DNA of 64,000 nucleotides, from positions 434,001 to 498,000 of the forward strand of contig NZ_JQNN01000001.1 of NCBI RefSeq assembly GCF_000745265.1. The letters run 5' to 3'. The stretch comes from Massilia sp. 9096 (GTDB taxonomy: Bacteria; Pseudomonadota; Gammaproteobacteria; Burkholderiales; Burkholderiaceae_D). Of this stretch, positions 9,397 to 16,624 are shown in pieces. Every line of letters begins with the position of its first letter. Position 1 is the stretch's first letter. The notes under the pieces were generated by a model. It did not search any database and was not told where the DNA came from. It saw only the letters and a list, made by a program, of their open reading frames with translations. A program made the translations under genes and the position numbers.

Positions 9397-9414
9397 TTAG
9401 TCCATCTGGACTAA
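9397..9414. promoter_or_regulatory. perfect 18-bp palindrome upstream of nuclease gene
   Basis: TTAGTCCA-TC-TGGACTAA has 8-bp arms that match perfectly. It lies 91 bp before the exeM-like start and 28 bp after the previous stop. No T-tract follows, so it is not a terminator. It looks like a dimeric regulator's operator; the regulator is unknown. Confidence 0.55.
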
Positions 9415-9504
9415 CGGGTGGTCATGATGTTGTCAATATAGGCAATTAATATTCGTCCGTTAAGTGTTTTCTCGACAACTCCGCTCTTCACCCCAGGACA
9501 CTAC

Positions 9505-12500
9505 ATGAAACATCGCGTTGCCATCCATTCTCCAGGGCGCCTGACCGTGCTCGCCGCCTTGATCGGAGGCCTGAGCGCCGGCCTGGGCGCGCCGGCGTTC
9601 GCCGACCCGACCGTTCCCGTCGTCATCAGCCAGGTGTACGGCGGCGGCGGCAACAGCGGCGCGCAGTACAAGAACGATTTCATCGAGCTGCACAACCGCG
9701 GCACGACGGCGATCGACCTGAGCACCTGGAGTGTGCAATACGCTTCGTCGGCCGGTACCAGCTGGCAGCTGACCAAGCTGAGCGGCATCCTGCAGCCGGG
9801 CCACTATTACCTGGTCCAGGAAGCGGCCGGCAGCGGCGGCACGGCCGCGCTGCCGCAACCCGACGCGAGCGGCAGCCTGGCCCTGAGCGGCACCAGCGGC
9901 AAGGTCGCGCTGGTCAACAACGCGAGTGCGCTGAGCGGCGCCAACCCGACGTCGGCGTCGCTGGTCGACCTGGTCGGCTTCGGCAGCGCCGCCACAGGCT
10001 ACGAAGGCAGCGGCCCGACCGCGACCCTGAGCAACACCACCGCCGCGATCCGCGCCAATGGCGGCTGCACCGACACCGACGACAACGCCGCCGACTTCGC
10101 GACCGGCGCGCCGATCCCGCGCAACAGCGCCAGCGCCGCCAAGTCCTGCGGCACGACCACGACCGACGCCGCCATCGTCACGAACTGCCCGGCCAGCGTG
10201 TCCGGCACCCAGGGCAGCGCGATCATGGGCCTGCTCCAGGCCAGCGACGCCGACAGCATCGTCAGCAGCGCCTCGATCGTCAGCGGCGCGCGCGCCGGCA
10301 TCGCGCTCGGCCCGTTCACCCCGGCCGCAGGCAAGGGCGGCACCGCCTCGGTCCAGCTGCAGGTCGACGGCAGCCTGGCCGCGGGCAGCTACCCGGTCGG
10401 CATCACGTTCACCAACGACACCAGCCAAAGCGCCAGCTGCACCGTGACGGTCCAGATCGCAGGCAGCGTGACGATTCCGCAGATCCAGGGTTCCGGCCCG
10501 ACCAGCCCCTACGCCAACACCGTGCAAAGCACGCGCGGGGTGCTGACCGCCAAGGTCGGCAGCGGCTTCTTCATCCAAGACCCGAAAGGCGACGGCGACC
10601 CGACCACCTCGGACGGCATCTTCGTGTTCGGCGCCAGCACCGACGCCCAGCCGGGCGAAATGGTCGAAGTCACCGGCACCGTCACCGAATACACTCCGAC
10701 CGGCGCCGCGCGTTCGTACACGGAGTTGGGCAACGTGACCAAAGTCACCCGTCTGGGCGGCAGCTACACGATCGCCCCGACCAACATCGAACTGCCTTAC
10801 CCCGACCTGGGCCGCGTCGAAGGCATGCTGGTGCACATCACCACGCCGCTGACCGTGAGCGGCAACGGCTACCTGGGCGACCGCGGCGAACTGGTGCTGT
10901 CGAACGGGCGCCTGGAGCAGCCGTCCAACCGCTATGCGCCGAGCTCGCCTGAAGCCAAGGCCTTGAGCGCCGCCAACGCCAGCAACATGATCGTGCTGGA
11001 CGACGGCATCTTCACCACGCCGAACCCGATTCCGTACATCGGCCAGGACGGCACCGTGCGCTCCGGCGACACCGTGACCGACCTGACCGGCGTGGTCGAC
11101 TTCGGCGCCGCCGGCGGCCTGAACCCGTCGTTCAAGCTGCAGCCGACCCAGGCGCCGAGCTTCTCGCGCACCAATCCGCGTCCGCCGGCGGTGCAGGGCA
11201 CGCCGGGCAACCTGCGCGTGGTCAGCGCCAACATCGAAAACTTCTTCACCACCTTCACCGACGGCACCAACTACCTGGGCCAGACCGGCCAGGGCTGCAG
11301 CCTGGGCAGCTCGGTGAGCAAGAGCAACTGCCGCGGCGCCGACAACCTCAAGGAATTCCAGCGCCAGAGCACCAAGCTGGTGGCCGACCTGAAGGGCCTG
11401 GACGCCGACGTCGCCGCCCTGATGGAAGTCCAGAACAACGGCGACATCACGCTGTCCTACATCGTCGACCAGCTCAACACCGCCTACGGCAGCAAGGTCT
11501 ACAACTACGTCGCCAACGTGCCGGTCACCGGCACCGACGCGATCCGCGTGGCGATGATCTACAAGCCGGCAATGGTCACCCCTGTCGGCGCGCCGATCAC
11601 CGACGGCGACAGCGTCAACAATCGTCCGCCGCTGGCCCAGACCTTCAAGCTCAACAGCAATGGCGCCAAGTTCACGCTGGTCGCCAATCACCTGAAGTCG
11701 AAAGGCAGCTGCGGCAGCGCCGGCGCCGGCAACAGCGACAGCGGCGACGGCCAGGGCTGCTGGACCGGCACTCGTGTGCTGCAGGCGCAGCGCTTGCTGA
11801 ACTACCTGGTGCCGCAGATCAAGCAAGCCTCGGGCGACGACCGCATCCTGCTGGTCGGCGACATGAACGCCTACGGCCACGAAGATCCGATCGCGACCCT
11901 CACCTCGAACGGCTTCGTCAACGAAGTCGAGCGCTTCAAGCGTCCGGAAGGTACGCCGTACTCGTACGTGTTCGCCGGCCTGAGCGGCTACCTCGACCAC
12001 GCGCTGGCCTCGACCGCGCTGGACGGCCAGGTCGCCGGCATCCTCGAGTGGCACATCAACGCGGACGAGCCGGATGCGCTGGGCTACGACCTGAATACCG
12101 GCCTGAGCCAGGACCTGTACCAGGCCAACCAGTTCCGTGAGTCGGACCACGATCCGCTGGTGATCGGCCTGAACCTGGCGCCGGCCTTCGTGGATGTGAC
12201 CGGCGGCGTGAAGATCGCGCAGACGGCGCCGGTCCCAAACCGCATCACCGGCAAATACAGCGCCACCGTGACGTTCACCAACACGAGCGGCGCGGCCCTG
12301 AGCGGTCCGCTGCAGTTCCGTCTCGACGGCTTGACCGCCGGCGTGACCTTGGATAACGCCAGCGGCAGCCAGAATGGCGCACCGTACATCACACTGCCGT
12401 CCGGTTCGCTTGCCGTCGGCGCCAGCGCGACCGTCACCACCACGTTCTCGAACCCGGCGAAAACCGCCATTACCTACAAGCCGGCGCTGATCCAGGGCGC

Positions 12501-12507
12501 GTTTTAA
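9505..12507 (+). CDS. ExeM/NucH-like extracellular endonuclease with lamin-tail domain
   Basis: 1000-residue secreted nuclease. A signal peptide (to about residue 33, GAPAFADPT) is followed by a lamin-tail domain (VVISQVYGGGGNSGAQYKNDFIELHN, then STWSVQYAS and GHYYLVQEA). A middle region has OB-like/YhcR-type blocks (GSGFFIQDP, VEVTGTVTEY). From about residue 568 comes the endonuclease/exonuclease/phosphatase domain: VVSANIENFF, VAALMEVQNNG, LVANHLKSKGSC, LLVGDMNAYGHEDP, LDHALAS and SDHDPLVIGLNL, with the catalytic Asn/Glu/Asp/His positions intact. A beta-rich tail ends the protein without a PEP-CTERM signal. In Shewanella and Aeromonas relatives such enzymes degrade extracellular DNA and limit biofilm. 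It is followed 21 bp later by a PEP-CTERM gene. Confidence 0.9.
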   Translation: MKHRVAIHSPGRLTVLAALIGGLSAGLGAPAFADPTVPVVISQVYGGGGNSGAQYKNDFIELHNRGTTAIDLSTWSVQYASSAGTSWQLTKLSGILQPGHYYLVQEAAGSGGTAALPQPDASGSLALSGTSGKVALVNNASALSGANPTSASLVDLVGFGSAATGYEGSGPTATLSNTTAAIRANGGCTDTDDNAADFATGAPIPRNSASAAKSCGTTTTDAAIVTNCPASVSGTQGSAIMGLLQASDADSIVSSASIVSGARAGIALGPFTPAAGKGGTASVQLQVDGSLAAGSYPVGITFTNDTSQSASCTVTVQIAGSVTIPQIQGSGPTSPYANTVQSTRGVLTAKVGSGFFIQDPKGDGDPTTSDGIFVFGASTDAQPGEMVEVTGTVTEYTPTGAARSYTELGNVTKVTRLGGSYTIAPTNIELPYPDLGRVEGMLVHITTPLTVSGNGYLGDRGELVLSNGRLEQPSNRYAPSSPEAKALSAANASNMIVLDDGIFTTPNPIPYIGQDGTVRSGDTVTDLTGVVDFGAAGGLNPSFKLQPTQAPSFSRTNPRPPAVQGTPGNLRVVSANIENFFTTFTDGTNYLGQTGQGCSLGSSVSKSNCRGADNLKEFQRQSTKLVADLKGLDADVAALMEVQNNGDITLSYIVDQLNTAYGSKVYNYVANVPVTGTDAIRVAMIYKPAMVTPVGAPITDGDSVNNRPPLAQTFKLNSNGAKFTLVANHLKSKGSCGSAGAGNSDSGDGQGCWTGTRVLQAQRLLNYLVPQIKQASGDDRILLVGDMNAYGHEDPIATLTSNGFVNEVERFKRPEGTPYSYVFAGLSGYLDHALASTALDGQVAGILEWHINADEPDALGYDLNTGLSQDLYQANQFRESDHDPLVIGLNLAPAFVDVTGGVKIAQTAPVPNRITGKYSATVTFTNTSGAALSGPLQFRLDGLTAGVTLDNASGSQNGAPYITLPSGSLAVGASATVTTTFSNPAKTAITYKPALIQGAF

Positions 12508-12528
12508 GTCTCAAGAAAAGGAAACGTC

Positions 12529-13116
12529 ATGAACCTCAAGAAAATCCTGTCGCGCTCGCTGCTGGCCCTGGCGCTGAGCGCCTGCGGCGCGGCCTTCGCC
12601 GGCCCGACCTACCACGTCGCGATCGACACCACGACGCTGAATAGCAGCACCGCCTTCCTCGACCTTGGCCTGGCCAATTTCGGCGACTCGGCGCCGGTCA
12701 CGGCGACCCTGAGCCACTTCAGCGGCGCCTTCGGCGAGTACAGCGAGCTCGGCAACGGCGCCAGCGGTTCGGTGGCGCAAGGCGACTCGGTGGTGCTGCA
12801 CACTAACGGCAGCGGCTTCAGCGACCTGTTCCAGAGCATCCTGCTGGGCGGCCTGTTCAACTTCGACGTCAGCTTCGACACCAGCGGCGCGGGCAAACCT
12901 TCGACCTTCGTCGGCCTGCTCTATCGCGGCGACTTGAGCGACAGCCTGTTCGAGATCACCCTGGCCCCGGGTGAGGCCGACATCGTCTCGCCCGCCAATG
13001 CCTACGCCAGCGTCGGCCCGGCCGCCGTCTCCGCCGTCCCCGAGCCGTCGACCCTGCTGAGCATGGCCACCGGCCTTGGCCTGCTGGGCTTCGGCCTGCG
13101 CCGCCGCACCCGCTGA
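12529..13116 (+). CDS. NF038129-type PEP-CTERM protein
   Basis: 195-residue exported surface protein. The signal peptide is MNLKKILSRSLLALALSACGAAFA. The C terminus has a textbook PEP-CTERM sorting signal: VPEPSTLLSMATGLGLLGFGLRRRTR, i.e. the VPEP motif, a hydrophobic segment and a basic end, which exosortase would recognise. The middle (YHVAIDTTTLNSSTAFLDLGL, FDVSFDTSGAGKPSTFVGLLYRGD) resembles the family named NF038129 in NCBI annotation; this is from memory. A run of acidic beta-strand-rich sequence suggests a small beta-sandwich. It starts 21 bp after the nuclease gene with an AAAAGGA Shine-Dalgarno and ends before a terminator, so the two are probably one operon. Confidence 0.85.
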   Translation: MNLKKILSRSLLALALSACGAAFAGPTYHVAIDTTTLNSSTAFLDLGLANFGDSAPVTATLSHFSGAFGEYSELGNGASGSVAQGDSVVLHTNGSGFSDLFQSILLGGLFNFDVSFDTSGAGKPSTFVGLLYRGDLSDSLFEITLAPGEADIVSPANAYASVGPAAVSAVPEPSTLLSMATGLGLLGFGLRRRTR

Positions 13117-13141
13117 TCCGCCACGCAGCGCAGCACCCACG

Positions 13142-13174
13142 ACCATCTGTCCCTGCCGGGGCAGATGGTTTTTT
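13142..13174 (+). terminator. rho-independent terminator after PEP-CTERM gene
   Basis: Stem ACCATCTG/CAGATGGT (13142-13149 with 13162-13169), extended by CCC/GGG, then six T residues. It ends the nuclease/PEP-CTERM unit. Confidence 0.85.
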
Positions 13175-13387
13175 GTATCCTTTCCGCCACGCATCCTTAA
13201 CCGGATTGCATCATCCCCCGTCGGCCCGCGCGCCGCATGTCCCTAGGGTTCGAGCCGAATTCGCATTTATTCGGGAAAGCTCTGAATCTGCACATCAAAT
13301 CATATTGTTCAGCGCCTCGGACTCGGTGCATATTACAATCCGCCTGCCGTAAAGATATGCTGTAGAGATAAGCCATCCAGGAACGCC

Positions 13388-14113
13388 ATGGCCGCACACA
13401 TCCTCGTGCTCGATCCCGACTCCGCCGTTCGTCAACTGCTGGAACTGAACCTGACGCGCGCCGGCTACCAGGCCGCCGCCTGCCGCGACGCCGAAAGCGC
13501 GCTGGCGCTGCTGGCTCAGGACCGGCTGCCCGACATGCTGCTGCTCGAATGGGACTTGCCGGGCCAGCCGGGCGAGGCGCTGATCCGCCGCCTGCGCGCG
13601 CAGGCGCGCACGCGCGAGCTGCCGATCATCATGGTCTCGAACCGCAGCGACGAGCACGACATCATCCTGGCGCTCGAATCCGGCGCCGACGACTATCTGA
13701 CCAAGCCGTTCAATCCGCGTGCGCTGCTGGCGCGCATCCACGCGGTGCTGCGCCGGCGCATCCCGCACGTGGCCAGCGACACCGTGCAGATGGCCGGCCT
13801 GCGCCTCGACCCGGGCACCCAGCGCGTGATCGCCGGTACGCGCCAGGTGGCGCTGGGGCCGGTCGAGTTTCGCCTGCTGAACTTCCTGATGCACCATCCG
13901 GAACGGGTGCATACGCGCTCGCAGCTGCTCGACAAGGTATGGGGCCGTCACGCCGTGCTCGACGAACGCACGGTCGACACCCACGTCGGCCGCCTGCGCA
14001 ACGCGCTGCAGCCGAGCGGCCACCAGGAACACATCGAGACCGTGCGCGGTACCGGCTACCGCTTCGTGACGCGCCACGCGCGCCTGGCGCTCGACTGGAG
14101 CCACGCGTTCTAG
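13388..14113 (+). CDS. PhoB-like winged-helix regulator lacking the phospho-acceptor Asp
   Basis: OmpR/PhoB-type DNA-binding regulator of 241 residues. The receiver domain covers about 1-120 and the winged-helix domain about 135-230 (GPVEFRLLNFLMHHPERVHTRSQLLDKVWG, RTVDTHVGRLRNAL, IETVRGTGYRF). The receiver aligns easily with E. coli PhoB, but the phosphorylated Asp is Glu here (E54 in LLLEWDLPG against LILLDWMLPG). One of the two acidic-pocket residues is Pro (D9-P10 against E9-D10), and the switch Thr is Ser84. K106 is kept. This suggests a phosphorylation-independent or constitutively active-like receiver. No histidine kinase is adjacent; an epsA-like gene starts 2 bp after the stop. Confidence 0.9.
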   Translation: MAAHILVLDPDSAVRQLLELNLTRAGYQAAACRDAESALALLAQDRLPDMLLLEWDLPGQPGEALIRRLRAQARTRELPIIMVSNRSDEHDIILALESGADDYLTKPFNPRALLARIHAVLRRRIPHVASDTVQMAGLRLDPGTQRVIAGTRQVALGPVEFRLLNFLMHHPERVHTRSQLLDKVWGRHAVLDERTVDTHVGRLRNALQPSGHQEHIETVRGTGYRFVTRHARLALDWSHAF

Positions 14114-14114
14114 C

Positions 14115-14879
14115 GTGGAACCGGTCGTCATCCTCAGCCGGCAGGAACAGGAATACCTGCTGCGCGTGATCGAGGCGGGCGTGCGCGCGGCGGGCCTGCA
14201 CGGTTTTTTCCTGTGGACCCAGGGCCAGCTGCAGGCGCTGTTGCCGCACCAGGTGCTGGTCGCGATGCAGTTCGCGCCGGGCGGCAACCTGCAGCGCCTC
14301 GAGTGCGTGCACGGGACGGTGCTCGACGCCGCCGCGCTGGCGCTGCTCACCGATGCGCGTGACGGCTTGGCGCCGCGCCTGGCGCGTCATTGCCTGCAGG
14401 GCGGGCGCTTGCCGGCGCTGGGCGACTTCGGCGGCGCAGCGCAGCCAGGGCTGGAGCCTTTCCGCGCCGAGCTGGGCCGCGCCGGCTTCGACAACCTGCT
14501 GGTGCACGGCACCGGCCAGACCGCCGGCGGGGCCAGCGTATTCGCGTTGTTCGGGCTGCCGCAGCGGCCGAGTGCGCGCCATGCCTATTTCCTGGAACTG
14601 CTGGTCCCGCACCTTCATCTGGCGCTGATGCGCCTGCCGTCGCCAGGCGCCGGCGCGGCGGCGCCGGCACGGCCGCTGAGCACGCGCGAAGCCGAGATCA
14701 TGGGCTGGCTGCGCGAGGGCAAGAGCAACGACGAGATGGGGCAGATCCTCGGCATCAGTGCGTTGACGGTGAAGAACCACCTGCAGCGCATCTATCGCTT
14801 GCTCGGGGTCAGCAACCGCGCGCATGCGCTGGCGCGCTGCATCGAATTGCGGCTGCTCGAGGGGTGGGCCGCCGGATGA
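14115..14879 (+). CDS. epsA: EpsA-type LuxR family regulator (PEP-CTERM/exopolysaccharide associated)
   Basis: 254-residue regulator with an N-terminal EpsA-type sensory region (QEQEYLLRVIEAGVRAAGLHGFFLWTQGQLQALLPH) and a C-terminal LuxR helix-turn-helix at about 190-250 (LSTREAEIMGWLREGKSNDEMGQILGISALTVKNHLQRIYRLLGVSNR, in blocks). The N-terminal pattern matches TIGR03020, regulators found beside XrtB/PEP-CTERM exopolysaccharide clusters in betaproteobacteria. The likely start is GTG at 14115, one base after the TAG of the preceding regulator, implying translational coupling. The two regulators probably control the adjoining polysaccharide, PEP-CTERM or secretion genes; targets are inferred from location only. 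Confidence 0.88.
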   Translation: MEPVVILSRQEQEYLLRVIEAGVRAAGLHGFFLWTQGQLQALLPHQVLVAMQFAPGGNLQRLECVHGTVLDAAALALLTDARDGLAPRLARHCLQGGRLPALGDFGGAAQPGLEPFRAELGRAGFDNLLVHGTGQTAGGASVFALFGLPQRPSARHAYFLELLVPHLHLALMRLPSPGAGAAAPARPLSTREAEIMGWLREGKSNDEMGQILGISALTVKNHLQRIYRLLGVSNRAHALARCIELRLLEGWAAG

Positions 14880-14888
14880 GGCGGGGGA

Positions 14889-15176
14889 TTAGTACTGCGG
14901 CGTAGCGGCTTGCTGCATGGCCTGGTAACGGAAGGTCTCGGCGTTGCCATCGATGATGCGCAAGCCCTTGCAACCGTCGGCGGCGCAGTCCGGCCGCGGC
15001 ATGTTGGCCGCAGCGACCTGGGTGGCCATGTAGGTGGCGGCAGCCGGCTGGGGGGCAGGATCGGCTGCGGCCGTCGAGGCGCCTGGCATGGCGATCTGGA
15101 CGTTGTCGCCGCCGCAGGCGCCGAGCAGGACGGCGAGGCTGAGGCTGGCAAGAATCGGAAGGCGATGAAGTTTCAT
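14889..15176 (-). CDS. small hypothetical lipoprotein
   Basis: 95-residue protein with a lipoprotein signal: MKLHRLPILASLSLAVLLGAC, with C21 as the expected lipidation site and GGD after it. D24 at +4 is not a clean inner-membrane retention signal, so outer-membrane placement is likely. The mature part is Ala/Pro-rich and then contains a Cys pair in MPRPDCAADGCKGLRIIDG, which could form a disulfide or bind metal. It converges with epsA, ending 9 bp from that stop. No recognisable family. Confidence 0.75.
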   Translation of the reverse strand: MKLHRLPILASLSLAVLLGACGGDNVQIAMPGASTAAADPAPQPAAATYMATQVAAANMPRPDCAADGCKGLRIIDGNAETFRYQAMQQAATPQY

Positions 15177-15496
15177 GGACTGGCGACTGAAGAAATGGAT
15201 GAGCTATTCTAACTACGAATCCTTTCCTATGGTCAATTATTTTGATGTACTGTTCGTTAACAGCGATGTTCAACAAGTTTTAGTCGAAATTAGCTGAACT
15301 TGACCAACGATGGTGCAGGGAAATATCTCCATGGAAATGCTCGGCATTGGCAGCAGCGTCGCGGTAAAGCGACGTCTTGTGGTGACCAGTTCACGCAGGC
15401 CTCGATAAGATTTCACACAGCAAAGGGGCTTGTGCCAGGCGATGCGAAGCGTGCGAGGACGCTTGACGCTGAGGCCAAGCCCCGCGATGATGGCTC
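15177..15496. other. gene-free 320-bp region with stem-loops
   Basis: No convincing gene. The left part is AT-rich compared with its surroundings and probably holds the promoters of the divergent lipoprotein genes. The right part contains a CGTCGC/GCGACG hairpin near 15355-15373 and a nested stem structure at 15425-15483, described separately. Confidence 0.6.
15425..15483 (+). promoter_or_regulatory. nested stem-loop in the leader of a lipoprotein gene
   Basis: Outer arms GGGGCTTG (15425-15432) and CAAGCCCC (15476-15483) pair perfectly. An inner stem AAGCGT/ACGCTT (15447-15452 with 15459-15464) closes a 6-nt loop, and GCC/GGC can extend the outer helix. It ends 13 nt before the ATG at 15497. 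It may be an RNA leader controlling translation; no known riboswitch class was recognised. Confidence 0.45.
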
Positions 15497-15952
15497 ATGC
15501 AAAAAATTGTTTTCTTATTATTGACCGCGCTGTCATGCGCTGCGCTGACGGCATGCGCCGCCCATCCCGATCCGGCCGGCGCCGCGCCTACCGCAGCTGC
15601 CGCACCAGCGGCGCAAACGCGGCCGGCAGTGGCCGGGCAGGTCGGCGACACCCTGGCGCGCATCCACGCCCTGGTCGGCGTCCCGTCCTGCAGCGCAGAT
15701 GCGCAATGCAAGACCCTGGCGCTCGGGGCGCGGCCCTGCGGCGGACCCGAGGGCTACCTGGCGTACTCCACCGCGCGTACGCCCGAGGCCGAGCTGCACG
15801 CGCTGGGCGGCGCTTATGAGGGCGAACGGCGTGCGGCCAACAGCCGCGCGGGCATGGTTTCGACTTGCCTGTTCCGGCCCGATCCCGGCGCGGTGTGCCG
15901 TGCCGGGGTCTGCGCGCTGGATGCGGGGCCGGGGGCGCCGGTCGCACGCTAG
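15497..15952 (+). CDS. hypothetical lipoprotein with conserved-looking cysteines
   Basis: 151-residue predicted lipoprotein: MQKIVFLLLTALSCAALTAC gives a lipobox ending at C20. A low-complexity Ala/Pro/Thr linker runs to about residue 45, and a Cys-rich globular part follows (VPSCSADAQCKTLALGARPCGGPEGYLAYS, then STCLFRPDPGAVCRAGVC). Five cysteines after the linker suggest a disulfide-stabilised periplasmic domain. No function can be assigned. The start is preceded by a stem-loop rather than a clear Shine-Dalgarno sequence. It lies between the epsA region and the secretion-like cluster but has no obvious tie to either. Confidence 0.78.
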   Translation: MQKIVFLLLTALSCAALTACAAHPDPAGAAPTAAAAPAAQTRPAVAGQVGDTLARIHALVGVPSCSADAQCKTLALGARPCGGPEGYLAYSTARTPEAELHALGGAYEGERRAANSRAGMVSTCLFRPDPGAVCRAGVCALDAGPGAPVAR

Positions 15953-16111
15953 CCGAGACTGGTCGCGGCGCTGTCACATTCATCTGGCATGCTGACGGCG
16001 CCCATGAGGGGAATACGACAGTCCTGGGCGGCGTGCATAAAAAAATTGTCGCCGCAACAAGCGCATGGTAGCCTTTCGGCAAGGGTTTTTATAGAACATC
16101 AAGGAGTGGGG

Positions 16112-16555
16112 ATGTCTTTCGTGTTGAATCGCGGCGCCGCCGGGCGCGTGCGCCGGGCGGGCTTCACGCTGCTCGAACTGCTGGTCGTCATCGTCATCAT
16201 CGGCCTGCTGGCGGCGTATGTCGGGCCCAAGTATTTCTCGCAGCTCGGCAAGTCCGAAGTGACAGTCACGCGCGCCCAGATCGAAGCCTTCGAAAAGTCG
16301 CTCGACACCTTCCGCCTCGACGTCGGCCGTTATCCGACCACCGAAGAGGGCCTGAACGCGCTGATGACCGCGCCGCCGGCCGTGGCCGCCAAGTGGAGCG
16401 GTCCCTACCTGAAAAAGGGCGTGCCGCTCGACCCCTGGGGCCACGCCTACCAGTACCGCGCACCGGGCACGAAAGGCGACTACGAGATCGTTTCGCTCGG
16501 CAAGGACGGCCAGCCGGGCGGCAGCGGCGAGGCCGCCGACATCAGCTCGCAATAA
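16112..16555 (+). CDS. gspG: type II secretion major pseudopilin GspG
   Basis: Major pseudopilin of a type II secretion-like system. The ATG at 16112 is chosen because AAGGAG sits at 16101-16106 and gives a short basic leader. Cleavage is expected at G17-F18 (RRAG|FTLLELLVVIVIIGLLAAYV), with Glu at +5 (E22). The C-terminal half has classic GspG features: SLDTFRLDVGRYPTTEEGLNALMTAP, DPWGHAYQYRAPG and DYEIVSLGKDG, including calcium-loop-type residues. At 147 residues the length is normal. It opens a run of ten further plus-strand genes ending at 26158 and is 69 bp upstream of gspF. Confidence 0.94.
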   Translation: MSFVLNRGAAGRVRRAGFTLLELLVVIVIIGLLAAYVGPKYFSQLGKSEVTVTRAQIEAFEKSLDTFRLDVGRYPTTEEGLNALMTAPPAVAAKWSGPYLKKGVPLDPWGHAYQYRAPGTKGDYEIVSLGKDGQPGGSGEAADISSQ

Positions 16556-16624
16556 CACGCATACGCGCCGCCGGCCCACCGTCCCTTCACCAGCCCCTTC
16601 TCCTTTTCCGGTCCGACTCCCGCC

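Noticed and set aside
9419..9435. Possible sigma-54 promoter before the nuclease gene
   Set aside because: TGGTCATGATGTTGTC has GG but GT instead of the essential GC at -12, and other positions match poorly.
9460..12150. Long open frame on the minus strand (896 residues)
   Set aside because: It is antisense to the ExeM-like gene, is dominated by Val/Ala/Arg/Gly/His text, has no recognisable domain, and is expected from high GC at third positions.
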